A DNA stretch of 64,000 nucleotides from Caulobacteraceae bacterium (GTDB lineage: Bacteria; Pseudomonadota; Alphaproteobacteria; Caulobacterales; Caulobacteraceae). Positions 52,616 to 62,230 of the stretch are shown piece by piece; the stretch's first letter is position 1, and the number at the start of each line of letters is the position of its first letter. The notes under the pieces are model-generated. The model ran no database searches, was not told where the DNA came from, and saw only the letters and a program-made list of their open reading frames with translations. The translations under genes and the position numbers were made by a program. The stretch covers positions 62,001 to 126,000 of the forward strand of contig CANJLH010000002.1 in the NCBI GenBank assembly GCA_947475415.1, given 5' to 3'.

Positions 52616-54211
52616 TCAGGACAAGTCCTGGGCCGGCGCCGGCGCATCGCCCTTTCGGCGGCGGAACGCCGCGCGCGCCTCGGCCAGGGTGACGCCGCCA
52701 AAGGCGAACACCAGGACGAAATAGCTGAGCGCGCCCAGGGCCGTGACCCCGATCACTGTGAATTCCTTGGCGCCCAGCGGGCCCAGCCTGAACCCCGCCA
52801 GCGGCGCTTCCAGCACAGGTCGGAAGTGGGCGGCGAGGCCAACGATCGCACCCATGCAGGCGCTGGCCAGGGTTACGCGAACGATCTTGCCCCAGGCGCG
52901 CGCCGACGGGCTCCAGGCGCCCCTCATCCGCAGCCGCACAAGCATCTGCGCCACCGTGATCCAGGAGGCGAGCGCGGTGGCGAGCGCGATGCCCGGGAAA
53001 CCGATCGTGTAAAACAGCGCCACGCCCAGGGCGATGTTCACCCCCACCGAGATCATCGAATAGATCATCGGGGTCTTGGTGTCCCCGCGGGCGAAGAAGG
53101 CCGGTTGCAGGATCTTGATCAGCACGAAGGCCGGCAGTCCCCAGCCGTAGTGGAACAGCAATCTTCCCGACGCATGGGCGTCAGCAACGGTGAAGTTGCC
53201 CCGGGCGAAGAAGCCCTCCACCAGATATCCCGACATGGCCGCCAGCGCCGCCGCGGCAGGCAGGCTGAACGCCAGTCCGAACACCACCGCCTGATCCATC
53301 GCTGCCTGGGCGTCGTCATGGTCATGCTGTTGCAGGGAGGTGGAGAGCCTCGGCAATAGCGCCACGCCGATGGCCACGCCGATCAGGCTGAGCGGAAGTT
53401 GGTAGAACCGCTCGGCCACCATCAGCCACACCCGCATCCCCGCAACCTGGCTGGCCAGCATGGCCGAGATGAACAGATTGATCTGGGTGACGCTGGAGGC
53501 CACCACCCCCGGCGCCATCCGCCGCACCAGGGTGCGCATGGCCGGCGTGTACCGCAAGTGGCGTGGATGGATGTGCGCGCCGCTGCGGTTGGCGCCCCAC
53601 CAGCATAGCGCCGCCTGCATCACCCCGGAAACCAGCGCCGCCCATGACGCCGCCCAGGCTGCGCGGGTCGGATCGGTCTGTGGCAGCACCACCACCAGCA
53701 TCACCACGTTCTGGACCGCGGGGTAGAGGCCGTAGACCACGAACCGTCCGCGCGCCGTCAGCACCCCGGCGAACAGGGCCGCCACCACGATGCAGGGCAG
53801 GTAGGGCATGGTGATCTGAGTCAGCACCACCGCCAGCTTGAACTTCTCCGGCGTGGCCAGAAAACCATAGCTGTAGACTCGCATCAGCCACGGCATCGCC
53901 AACTGGCAGACCACGGTAAGCGCCGCGGTGAACGCCGCCATGGTGGCCAGGGCGTCGGCGGCGTATTGGTCGGCGGCCTCGCCCCCCTCGGCGGCCAGCC
54001 GCTTGGCGTATTCCGGCACGAAGGAAGCGGAAAACGCCCCCTCGGCGAACATCCGCCGAAACAGGTTCGGGAACGCCAGCGCCGTGTAATAGGCATCCGC
54101 TGCAATGGTTGTGCTGGCGCCTAGTTTCGCCGTGATCACCAGATCCCGGGCCAAGCCGAGGAAGCGGCTGACCAGGGTCAGCGCGGAGAAGATGATCGAC
54201 GAGCGGATCAT
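52616..54211 (-). CDS. murJ: lipid II flippase MurJ
   Basis: MurJ flips lipid II to the periplasm for peptidoglycan synthesis. The 531-residue protein has 14 hydrophobic segments and the family N-terminus SSIIFSALTLVSRFLGLARD, then FAEGAFSASFVPEYAKRLAA and RFYQLPLSLIGVAIGVALLP. ATG 54211 has AGGACGGGG upstream; a GTG at 54262 would add 17 Pro/Ser-rich residues without a good site. It follows glnD on the same strand. Confidence 0.95.
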   Translation of the reverse strand: MIRSSIIFSALTLVSRFLGLARDLVITAKLGASTTIAADAYYTALAFPNLFRRMFAEGAFSASFVPEYAKRLAAEGGEAADQYAADALATMAAFTAALTVVCQLAMPWLMRVYSYGFLATPEKFKLAVVLTQITMPYLPCIVVAALFAGVLTARGRFVVYGLYPAVQNVVMLVVVLPQTDPTRAAWAASWAALVSGVMQAALCWWGANRSGAHIHPRHLRYTPAMRTLVRRMAPGVVASSVTQINLFISAMLASQVAGMRVWLMVAERFYQLPLSLIGVAIGVALLPRLSTSLQQHDHDDAQAAMDQAVVFGLAFSLPAAAALAAMSGYLVEGFFARGNFTVADAHASGRLLFHYGWGLPAFVLIKILQPAFFARGDTKTPMIYSMISVGVNIALGVALFYTIGFPGIALATALASWITVAQMLVRLRMRGAWSPSARAWGKIVRVTLASACMGAIVGLAAHFRPVLEAPLAGFRLGPLGAKEFTVIGVTALGALSYFVLVFAFGGVTLAEARAAFRRRKGDAPAPAQDLS

Positions 54212-54298
54212 CCCCGTCCTGGGGGGACTCGCGTGCGATTCGGGCGCTGGTGTTTCCGTCACGGCGCGGGTCTGAGCGCCCGGTTGGACGACGTCAAG

Positions 54299-57136
54299 TC
54301 ACCGACCCACACTCGCCCGCGCTTGCTGCATTTTCGGTCGGGTCGGCGCCTGCGGGGTGGCGTCCCCGTCCTCCAGGGCGATCATCAGCGCCGCCTTCAG
54401 CGCGTTCATACTGTCGGCGTTCGTCAGTTTTCCGCCGGTCGCGTCCACAACGTAGAAGGCGTCCACAGCTCGCTCGCCATAACCGTCTATGTGCGCCGAC
54501 AGGATCGACAGCCCGGCGTCGGCGATCGCTCGCGCCAGGGCCTCCAGCAGACCCGGCCGGTCACGACCGGACGCCTCCACCACCGTGCAGGATTCCGAAG
54601 CCTCGTTGTCCAGCATCACCGTCGGCGTGATGGAAAAGGCGGCGGTTCGCCCCAGGTCCGCCGTCCGCCGGGGTTCGCCGGCCTTGAGTTCTCCGCGCCC
54701 GGCCGCCGCCAACGCCTCGGCCAGCTTCTTCAGGGCGCCGGAACTGTCGTGACCATACGGTTGGCCGCTGGCGTCCTGGACGTGGAACACGTCCAGCGCC
54801 TGACCCTGGCGGGATGTGAACACCCTCGCGCCCATGACGTTGGCGCCCAATGACCGGATCGCGCTGGCCAGGTCTGCGAACAACCGGGGCCGGTCTCGTA
54901 CAGCCACCGCCACCTCCGCCGCGTTCAGGTCCGGATTGATCCGCGCCGAGGCGGCCGCGCCGCCATTCGCCCGGGCCGCCCGCGCCAGCGCCGCATGGTC
55001 CTGAAGCTCGGCGTCGGAGAACGAGGTGAAATAGGCGTCCTCCATTGTATTGACCCATTCGGCGGCAGACGGATCGGCCGCGGCCAGCCGTCCGCGCGCT
55101 TCCGCCGCGGCGCTATGCTGGTGCTGGCGGGCCGCCTGCACGCCTTCGAAACCGCGACCGCCCCGGAACACCGCCTCAGCCGCGGAATAGAGCTCACGCA
55201 GCAGCTGGCCTTTCCACCCATTCCACACGCCGGGGCCAACCGCGCGGATGTCGGCTACCGTCAGCACCAGCAGCAACCGCAATCGCTCGGGGTTCTCCAC
55301 GATGCGGACGAAGTCGGCCACCGTGCGCGGATCCCCCACGTCGCGCTTCTGGGCGTAGTCGCTCATCACCAGGTGGTGCTCCACCAGCCAGGCGACCAGC
55401 TCGATCTTGGCCCGCTCCAGGCCCATCCGCTCGCCGACCGCCCGCGCCGCCCGCGCGCCGGCCTTTTCCTGTCCGCCGGCCCCGCCCTTGCCGGTGTCAT
55501 GCAGCAGCATGGCCAGGAACAGCGCCTCACGGTCGTCGATCAGCGGCATGATCGCCGTCGACAGCGGGTGGTCGTCGTTGAACCGCCCGGCGGTGATGTC
55601 GCCGATCACCCCCACCGCCCGCAGAGTGTGCTCATCCACCGTATAGGAGTGGTACATGTTGAACTGCATCTGGGCGACGATGCGCCCGAACTCGGGGATA
55701 TAGCGGCCCAGGACTCCGGCCTCGTTCATCAGCGACAGCGCCCGCGCCGGATCCTTGCCTCGCGCAAGCACGTCCAGGAACACCCGCGCCGCCTCCGGCT
55801 CGCGCCGCACCTTTGAGGTGATCAGCCCGAGGCTGCGGGTGGCGGCCGTAAAGGCGTCCGGATGCAGGTCCAGATTATGCTGGTCGGCCATCCAGAACAG
55901 CCGCAACAGGTTCACCGGATCGGACTCGAATACCTGCGGGCCCTCCACCGTAAGTCGGAGACCCTCCTCGAAGAAACCTGCCTGGGCCAGGGGCTTGCGC
56001 TTGGGCGCATGACGGCCGGGTAAGATGCGCTTTAGGCCTCGGTTGGTGGCCTTCACCCGGTCAGCTTCCAGCTTGGCGGAGAACACCCGGGTCAGCGCCC
56101 CCACCTCTTTGGCGATCAGGAAGTAGCGGCGCATGAACCGCTCCACCGCCGGCGCGTCGCCGCGGTCGCCATAGCCCATCCGCCGCGCCAGTTCAGGCTG
56201 CAGGTCAAAGGTCAACCGCTCCTCCGGCCGGCCAGTGGCGAAATGCAGGTGGCTGCGCACCGCCCACAGGAAATCGAAGGCCCGGATGAAGGTCCGCACC
56301 TCGCGGCCGTCGAACATGTCCAGGTTGGGCGCCTCGCCATCCGTGAAATTGACGCTGGTGGGATGCAGGTAGCGGGCGATCCAGAACAAGGTGTTCAGGT
56401 CCCTGAGCGCGCCCTTGCCCTCCTTGACATTGGGCTCCACCAGATAGCGGCTGGCGCCGGCCCGGGCGTGGCGCTCATCGCGCTCCTTCAGCTTGGCGGC
56501 CACGAAGGCCGCGCCGGTGTCGCGGACGATCTCAGCGGTAAAACGTTTCTTGAGGTCCGCCGCCAGCGTCTCGTCGCCGGTCAGCCTGCGCGCCTCCAGT
56601 ATCGAGGTGCGGATGGTGAAGTCCTCCCGCGAAAGGCGGATACACTCGTCGATCGTGCGTGAGGCGTGGCCGACCTTGAAGCCAAGATCCCACAGGGCGT
56701 AGAGCATGAACTCAATCACGCTCTCCACATGGGCGGTCTGTTTGTAGGGCCGCAGGAACAAAAGATCGATATCGGAGAAGGGCGCCAGCGTGCCGCGCCC
56801 GTAGCCTCCGGTGGCCAGCAGCGACAGACGTTCGCCCTCGGTGGGGTTGCGAGCCCGGAACACATGTACGGTGGTGAAGTCGTAGAGCGCGCTGATCACC
56901 TCGTCCGACACCCCGGACAGCAGCCGCGCGGTTTCAATCCCGCCGGCCCCGTTCTCCAGCCGCTCCTTGGCGATCAGCCGCCCTCGCCGCAGCGCCTCCT
57001 TCAGGATCTCGATGGCCCGCTTGCGCTGCTCCAGCTCATCGCCGATGGCGTCCAGCGCCGCCGCGGAAAGCTGCGCGCGCAGCTTCACCCCATCGACAAC
57101 ATATTCCAGGCGGGTCGGGCGCAGGCGGGGCGGCAT
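54299..57136 (-). CDS. glnD: bifunctional uridylyltransferase/uridylyl-removing enzyme GlnD
   Basis: GlnD senses glutamine and modifies PII proteins. The 945-residue protein has the nucleotidyltransferase site at 109-124 (GGYGRGTLAPFSDIDLLF, catalytic Asp122/Asp124), a helical GlnE-like part, the HD domain (HSYTVDEHTLRAVGVIGDIT, MLLHDTGKGG near 545) for uridylyl removal, and two C-terminal ACT domains (VARDRPRLF..., GRDRPGLLEALARAIADAGL). The ATG at 57136 is chosen since the 40-residue extension upstream is not family-like and overlaps the divergent MFS gene. Confidence 0.96.
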   Translation of the reverse strand: MPPRLRPTRLEYVVDGVKLRAQLSAAALDAIGDELEQRKRAIEILKEALRRGRLIAKERLENGAGGIETARLLSGVSDEVISALYDFTTVHVFRARNPTEGERLSLLATGGYGRGTLAPFSDIDLLFLRPYKQTAHVESVIEFMLYALWDLGFKVGHASRTIDECIRLSREDFTIRTSILEARRLTGDETLAADLKKRFTAEIVRDTGAAFVAAKLKERDERHARAGASRYLVEPNVKEGKGALRDLNTLFWIARYLHPTSVNFTDGEAPNLDMFDGREVRTFIRAFDFLWAVRSHLHFATGRPEERLTFDLQPELARRMGYGDRGDAPAVERFMRRYFLIAKEVGALTRVFSAKLEADRVKATNRGLKRILPGRHAPKRKPLAQAGFFEEGLRLTVEGPQVFESDPVNLLRLFWMADQHNLDLHPDAFTAATRSLGLITSKVRREPEAARVFLDVLARGKDPARALSLMNEAGVLGRYIPEFGRIVAQMQFNMYHSYTVDEHTLRAVGVIGDITAGRFNDDHPLSTAIMPLIDDREALFLAMLLHDTGKGGAGGQEKAGARAARAVGERMGLERAKIELVAWLVEHHLVMSDYAQKRDVGDPRTVADFVRIVENPERLRLLLVLTVADIRAVGPGVWNGWKGQLLRELYSAAEAVFRGGRGFEGVQAARQHQHSAAAEARGRLAAADPSAAEWVNTMEDAYFTSFSDAELQDHAALARAARANGGAAASARINPDLNAAEVAVAVRDRPRLFADLASAIRSLGANVMGARVFTSRQGQALDVFHVQDASGQPYGHDSSGALKKLAEALAAAGRGELKAGEPRRTADLGRTAAFSITPTVMLDNEASESCTVVEASGRDRPGLLEALARAIADAGLSILSAHIDGYGERAVDAFYVVDATGGKLTNADSMNALKAALMIALEDGDATPQAPTRPKMQQARASVGR

Positions 57137-57295
57137 GGGAGATACATAGGCCAAAGCTGGGCCGCGTGGCAGGGGGGTCAGTCGGTACGGCGCAATCTTG
57201 CCGCGGCTACTTGTCTGGGCGGCCCGTTCGTCTAGGCAATGATCTGGCATCGCCACCTCAACGGCACGCCTCCCACTCCCGGAACTCGCCCCGCC

Positions 57296-58513
57296 ATGCC
57301 CCAGCCGCCGCCCCCGCCTCCCGTCCGGCCCGTGTCGCCGTGGGCGGTGGCGGTGCTGTTGGCGATGGTGTTCGTGAGCCTGCTGGGCACCGGCGTGGTG
57401 GTGCCGCTGCTGCCGTTCTATGGCCTGCTGTTCAAGGTCGAGCCCTGGAAAGTCTCGCTGCTGTTCGCCCTGTTCTCCGCCGGCCAGTTCCTGGGCGAGC
57501 TCACCTGGGGGCGGCTGTCAGACCGCATTGGACGCAGGCCGGTGATCCTGATCACCGTGCTGGGGGCCGCGGTGGGCCATCTGGGCATGGCGTTCGCCCC
57601 CAACATCTGGATCGCCATCGCCGCGCGGACGATGGGCGGATTCTTCAGCGGCAATGTCTCGACCCTGCAGTCCTACATGGTCGACGTCAGCCCGCCGGAG
57701 CGGCTAGCCGGTCGCCTGGGCATGATCGGTTCGGCGCTGGGGGTGGGCTTCATCATCGGGCCGACCATCGGCGGTCTGCTGGCCCGGCCGGAGCACGGCC
57801 TTGCGGGCTTCCGCGCGCCGCTGCTGATCGCCGCCGGGGCCTGTGTTTTGTCGGCCTTGGGCGGCCTCATTCTCCTGCCGGAAACCCGCAGGCCGGCGCC
57901 CGGCCCCGCCCGGGCCGGAGGGGTTCTGTCAGCCCTCGGCGCCGCCCTCGGCGAGCCGGTGCTGCAACGCTTGTTGGCCTCGACCTTCATCGCCTTCGCC
58001 GGCTATTCGGGAACCTGGGCGGTGATCGGGCTATGGGGCGACGCAGCCTATGGCTGGGGTCCGCGCGAGGTGGGGTTCCTCCTGGCGGGCACGGGACTGG
58101 GCGTGGTGGCCGGCCAAGGTCTGCTGGCCGGCCCGGCCGCGCGGCGCCTGGGCGAGGTGGCGGCCATCGCCTGCGGGCTCGGAACCACCGCGTTGACCTT
58201 CACACTGGTGGCCCTGTCCCACTGGGAGACCGGCGCGCGCATCCTGCTTCTGGTGGCGGTGGCGTCGAACGCCATGGCCCAGCCGGCGGCCAATCAGTTG
58301 ATCTCCCGCGCCGCGGGGCCTGACCGGCAAGGCGCTATCCTGGGCGCCAACGCCGCCGCCGGCGCCCTGGCCCGGGTGGTCGGACCGGTGATCGCCGGCT
58401 TCCTGTTCGCCGCCGTGGGTCACAACGCCCCGTTCCTGTTCGCCGCGGCGGCCATGGTCCCGGCGATCCTGCTGGCGTGGCGCGGGGCGCGGCGGCTGCG
58501 GATGCAGACCTGA
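57296..58513 (+). CDS. MFS transporter, DHA1 / TCR-Tet type
   Basis: This 405-residue membrane protein has 12 predicted transmembrane segments. Motif A of the drug/H+ antiporter group is clear after the second helix (GELTWGRLSDRIGRRPVILI), and motif C-like sequence follows (IGSALGVGFIIGPTIGGLLA). It resembles TetA-type exporters, but the substrate is unknown. The N-terminus is Pro-rich ([12 protein letters not shown]). ATG 57296 is preferred, though an ATG at 57239 is possible. It lies between glnD (divergent) and the convergent dioxygenase gene, so it is an isolated plus-strand gene. Confidence 0.85.
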   Translation: MPQPPPPPPVRPVSPWAVAVLLAMVFVSLLGTGVVVPLLPFYGLLFKVEPWKVSLLFALFSAGQFLGELTWGRLSDRIGRRPVILITVLGAAVGHLGMAFAPNIWIAIAARTMGGFFSGNVSTLQSYMVDVSPPERLAGRLGMIGSALGVGFIIGPTIGGLLARPEHGLAGFRAPLLIAAGACVLSALGGLILLPETRRPAPGPARAGGVLSALGAALGEPVLQRLLASTFIAFAGYSGTWAVIGLWGDAAYGWGPREVGFLLAGTGLGVVAGQGLLAGPAARRLGEVAAIACGLGTTALTFTLVALSHWETGARILLLVAVASNAMAQPAANQLISRAAGPDRQGAILGANAAAGALARVVGPVIAGFLFAAVGHNAPFLFAAAAMVPAILLAWRGARRLRMQT

Positions 58514-58519
58514 TCCGCC

Positions 58520-59308
58520 TCAGGCGCCGAAAACGCAGCCCAACATGCTGATCGAGCCCATGGTGATTTCATCAGTGATGAATCCCGCCGGTTCGCCATC
58601 GCCGGCTGCGCCCAGCACATACAGCAGTGGCAGAAAATGTTCCGGCGTCGGCGATGACAGTCGCGCGTCCTCGCCCATCGCCAGATAGTTGATGAGGCGC
58701 CGGCGATCACCGGTTCGGATCGTCTCGCGCACCTCGGCGTTGAAGCGTTTCGCCCAGTCGTAAGGCTCCGGTTCGCCCGCCCACCTGGCCGCCGCAAGAT
58801 TGTGCACCACGTCGCCCGATCCCGCGATCAGCACGCCTTCGTCCCGCAAGACCCTCAGGCTGCGGCCGACCTCGAAGTGAAATTCCGCCGATTGGGTCCT
58901 ATCGAGACTAAGCTGTACGACCGGGACATCGGCCAATGGACACAGGTGGCGCAATACCGTCCAAGTCCCGTGGTCGAGGCCCCAGCCTTGATTCAGGGTC
59001 ACTGGGGTCGGGGCTAGTACCTGGGCGACCCGTTCGGCCAGCCACGGCGCGCCGGGCGCAGGATAGCTGATCCGCTGCAGAGCGTCGGGAAAGCCGCCAA
59101 AGTCGTGGATCGTCCGGGGCGCGGCCATAGCCGTGACCGCCGTCCCCTCCGTTTCCCAATGGGCCGAGATCATCAGGATCGCTTTGGGCCTTGGCAGCGA
59201 CTCCCCCAAGGCCCGCCAGGCGTCTGCAAAGCGACCACCCAACGTCTCCATGGGATTTCCATGTCCGAAGAATATCGCCGGCTGGCGGGTCGGCGTTTCG
59301 ATGGTCAT
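58520..59308 (-). CDS. LigB-type extradiol dioxygenase (4,5-DOPA dioxygenase, YgiD-like)
   Basis: This 262-residue protein is of the class III extradiol ring-cleavage dioxygenase family. PAIFFGHGNPM at the N-terminus provides one metal His, IMISAHWETEG a second, and GLDHGTWTVLRHLCPLADVP a third block; VLIAGSGDVVHNLAAARW is also typical. E. coli YgiD cleaves DOPA; the natural substrate here is unknown. The ATG at 59308 has GGAG seven bases upstream. It is 143 bases downstream of mutS on the same strand; that gap shows nothing else. Confidence 0.87.
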   Translation of the reverse strand: MTIETPTRQPAIFFGHGNPMETLGGRFADAWRALGESLPRPKAILMISAHWETEGTAVTAMAAPRTIHDFGGFPDALQRISYPAPGAPWLAERVAQVLAPTPVTLNQGWGLDHGTWTVLRHLCPLADVPVVQLSLDRTQSAEFHFEVGRSLRVLRDEGVLIAGSGDVVHNLAAARWAGEPEPYDWAKRFNAEVRETIRTGDRRRLINYLAMGEDARLSSPTPEHFLPLLYVLGAAGDGEPAGFITDEITMGSISMLGCVFGA

Positions 59309-59451
59309 GCAGCGCTCCAATCACTGGGCGGGTTTTTCAGAGGGGGCTTGCGGACTACGGACTTTGCCGCCTGAAACTGGCCTCCATGCGGCTCCTGGCG
59401 GGTTTGTCTCGGACTGCAACCCCGTAAGTTCGAGGCCAGACCGCAGCTGGA

Positions 59452-62142
59452 TCACACCCCCAACATTCCCTTGAGTCGGTAGAGCGCCTCCATGGCCTCG
59501 CGGGGACTCATGCCGTCCAGGTCGAGGGCCCTTAGCGCATCGTCAACGCGGCTGTCCTTCTGCGTCGGCGCCGTCGGCTCGGCCACGGCGGCGAACAGCG
59601 GCAGGTCCTCCAGATGCGCCGGCGCCCCGGCCTCCCGCTCCAGGCGGTCCAGCACATCCCTGGCGCGGGCCACCACGGCGGGGGGAACCCCGGCCAGCTT
59701 GGCTACCTGCACCCCATAGGACCGGTCGGCGGGGCCCGGTCCGGCCTCATGCAGGAAGATCAGGTCGCCGTTCCACTCCTTGGCCTTCAGCGACAGATTG
59801 GCCACGAAGGCCAGCCGACCCTCCAGCACCGCCAGTTCATGATAGTGGGTGGCGAACAGGCCCCGGCACCGGTTCACCTCATGCAGCGCCTCCGCACAGG
59901 CCCATGCGATCGCCAGGCCATCATAGGTGGCGGTGCCGCGGCCGATTTCATCAAGGATCACCAGGGAGCGCGGCGTCGCCTGGGCAAGAATTGCGGCGGT
60001 CTCCACCATCTCGGCCATGAACGTGGAGCGGCCTCGAGCCAGGTCGTCGCCGGCGCCCACCCGGCTAAACAGCCGGTCGACCACGCCCAGCCGCAGCCGC
60101 CGGGCAGGAACGAACGACCCTGCCTGCGCCAATACCGCCAGCAGCGCGTTCTGGCGCAGGAATGTGGACTTGCCCGCCATGTTGGGCCCGGTGACGATGG
60201 CTAACCTGGGCCCCCCGACCCCTGTCCCGTCGAGCCGGCAGTCGTTGGGGGTAAAGGCCGCCCCGGCGCGGCGCACGGCGGCCTCCACCACCGGGTGGCG
60301 CGCGCCCTCAGCCTCGAAGGCGACCGAGTTGTCGAGGATCGGGCGGGTTGCGCCCGCATCCTCGGCCCATTCCGCCAGGCCCGCCGCAACGTCCAGGCGG
60401 GCGGCGGCGGCGGCGGCGGCCTGGATGGGTCCCGCCACGCCGATAGCCGCCTCGCGCCAGGCTTCGAAAGTCTCCAGCTCGATGGCCAGCGCCCGCTCAC
60501 CGGCCTGGGCGATCTTGGCGTCCAGATCCGCCAGCTCCACGGTGGTGAAGCGCACCTGATTGGCCATGGTCTGCCGATGGATGAAGGTGGCGCTGAACGG
60601 CGGCTTCAGGAGCGGCTCGGCCGCCTTGGCGGTGCTTTCGACGAAATATCCGAGCACGGCGTTGTGCCGTATCTTGAGCGCCACGCCGCTTTCCGCCGCC
60701 AGCGCCTGTTCAAGCCTGGCGATTACCCGGCGACTGTCGTCGCGTAGCGCGCGGACCTGGTCCAGTTCCGGCCGCACGCCGGCCGCCACGAAACCGCCGT
60801 CGCGGGCGATGGCCGGCAAGTCCGGGCCCAGGCCTTCCGTCAACAGTCGGCGGAAGGCGGCGAGATCCGGCGCCCGTTCCAGCGTCAGGGCCGCGATTGA
60901 CCCGGCCACCTCCACCGGCGGCGCCAGCAGGGGATCCGGATCGGCGGCGAACAAGGCGGTGATCGCCTCGCCGGCGGCCAGGCCGTCGCGCAGACAGGCC
61001 AGGTCCCGCGGCCCGCCTCGACCCAGCGCCAGCCGCGACAGCGACCGGGCCATGTCGCCCAGGCCGCGCAGGGTCTCCCGCGTCCGTTGCCGCAATGGCC
61101 GCTGATCGACGAACCAGGCCACTGCGTCCAGGCGGCCATCGATCGCCGCCGGGTCCAGCAGCGGCCGGGCCAACCGGGCCGCCAGAAGGCGCGCGCCGGG
61201 CGCGGTCACCGTGCGGTCGATGACCCCAAGCAGTGAGCCCTCCCGCGAACCCGACAGGCTCCTGTCGATCTCCAGGCTGGTGCGCGTGGCCGGATCAATG
61301 GCCATGACGTCGGCCTCGCCCAGCCGTCGGGGCGCGGTCAGGGCCGGCAGCCGGCCGGCCTGGGTGGTCTCCAGGTGGGCGGCGATCAGGCCGAGCGCCG
61401 AGATTTCGGCGCCGCTCAAGGTTCCGAACCCGTCCAGCGTCTCCACCCCATAGAGGCGCTTTAGGCGCGCCTCCGAGGCCGCCGGTTCGGCCAGGGCCTG
61501 CGGCAGCGGCTGCACGAACCCGCCGCCGGCCTTCAGCGCCTGGCCCACCACCTCGTCGGCGAACAATCGGTCGGGCACCAGGACCTCCGAAGGACCCAGC
61601 GCGGCCAGTACCGAGGCCAGGCCCTCGCGGGTGGTGGTCTGGCATTCCACCTCGCCCGTGGAAAGCTCGACGCTGGCCACCGCCGCCGCGCCAGCGCGCA
61701 CCGCCACGGCGGCCAGCCGGTTGGCGCCGCGCGCATCCAGCAGACCATCCTCGGTCAGCGTGCCCGGCGTCACCACCCGCACCAGGTCGCGTCGCACGAT
61801 GGACTTGCCGCCCCGCTTCTTCGCCTCGGCCGGGTCCTCCATTTGCTCGCAGACCGCGACCTTGAACCCCGCCCGGATCAGCTTGGCCAGATAGGCCTCG
61901 GCGGCGTGGGCCGGCACGCCGCACATGGGTATCGGCGCCCCGGCGTGAGTTCCCCGCGCGGTCAAGGTGATGCCCAGCGCCGCAGCGGCCTTTTCCGCGT
62001 CCTCGAAGAACAGTTCGTAGAAATCGCCCATGCGGAAGAACACCAGGGCGTCGGGCTGGCGCGCCTTGGCCTCGAAGAACTGCGCCATCACCGGCGTTGC
62101 GCCGGCGGTGGTGGGGGCATCAGGTCGGGCGGGGGCGTTCAT
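59452..62142 (-). CDS. mutS: DNA mismatch repair protein MutS
   Basis: MutS recognises mismatches and starts repair with MutL. The 896-residue protein has the mismatch-binding N-terminus (PVMAQFFEAKARQPDALVFF, then FRMGDFYELFFEDAEKAAAA with the Phe-x-Glu-like FYE motif), connector and lever domains, Walker A TGPNMAGKSTFLRQNALLAV near residue 650, LVILDEIGRGTATYDGLAIA (Walker B) and the C-terminal dimer helix (MSPREAMEALYRLKGMLGV). It lies between dnaJ (88-base gap) and the dioxygenase gene. Confidence 0.97.
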   Translation of the reverse strand: MNAPARPDAPTTAGATPVMAQFFEAKARQPDALVFFRMGDFYELFFEDAEKAAAALGITLTARGTHAGAPIPMCGVPAHAAEAYLAKLIRAGFKVAVCEQMEDPAEAKKRGGKSIVRRDLVRVVTPGTLTEDGLLDARGANRLAAVAVRAGAAAVASVELSTGEVECQTTTREGLASVLAALGPSEVLVPDRLFADEVVGQALKAGGGFVQPLPQALAEPAASEARLKRLYGVETLDGFGTLSGAEISALGLIAAHLETTQAGRLPALTAPRRLGEADVMAIDPATRTSLEIDRSLSGSREGSLLGVIDRTVTAPGARLLAARLARPLLDPAAIDGRLDAVAWFVDQRPLRQRTRETLRGLGDMARSLSRLALGRGGPRDLACLRDGLAAGEAITALFAADPDPLLAPPVEVAGSIAALTLERAPDLAAFRRLLTEGLGPDLPAIARDGGFVAAGVRPELDQVRALRDDSRRVIARLEQALAAESGVALKIRHNAVLGYFVESTAKAAEPLLKPPFSATFIHRQTMANQVRFTTVELADLDAKIAQAGERALAIELETFEAWREAAIGVAGPIQAAAAAAARLDVAAGLAEWAEDAGATRPILDNSVAFEAEGARHPVVEAAVRRAGAAFTPNDCRLDGTGVGGPRLAIVTGPNMAGKSTFLRQNALLAVLAQAGSFVPARRLRLGVVDRLFSRVGAGDDLARGRSTFMAEMVETAAILAQATPRSLVILDEIGRGTATYDGLAIAWACAEALHEVNRCRGLFATHYHELAVLEGRLAFVANLSLKAKEWNGDLIFLHEAGPGPADRSYGVQVAKLAGVPPAVVARARDVLDRLEREAGAPAHLEDLPLFAAVAEPTAPTQKDSRVDDALRALDLDGMSPREAMEALYRLKGMLGV

Positions 62143-62230
62143 GGGCTTGACGCAAACTAGCCGGGCGCGGGCGCGGCGGCCAGGGCTTGAAGCGGAGTCA
62201 CGTGGTGATACGGTCGCCGACTGAGCCGGC

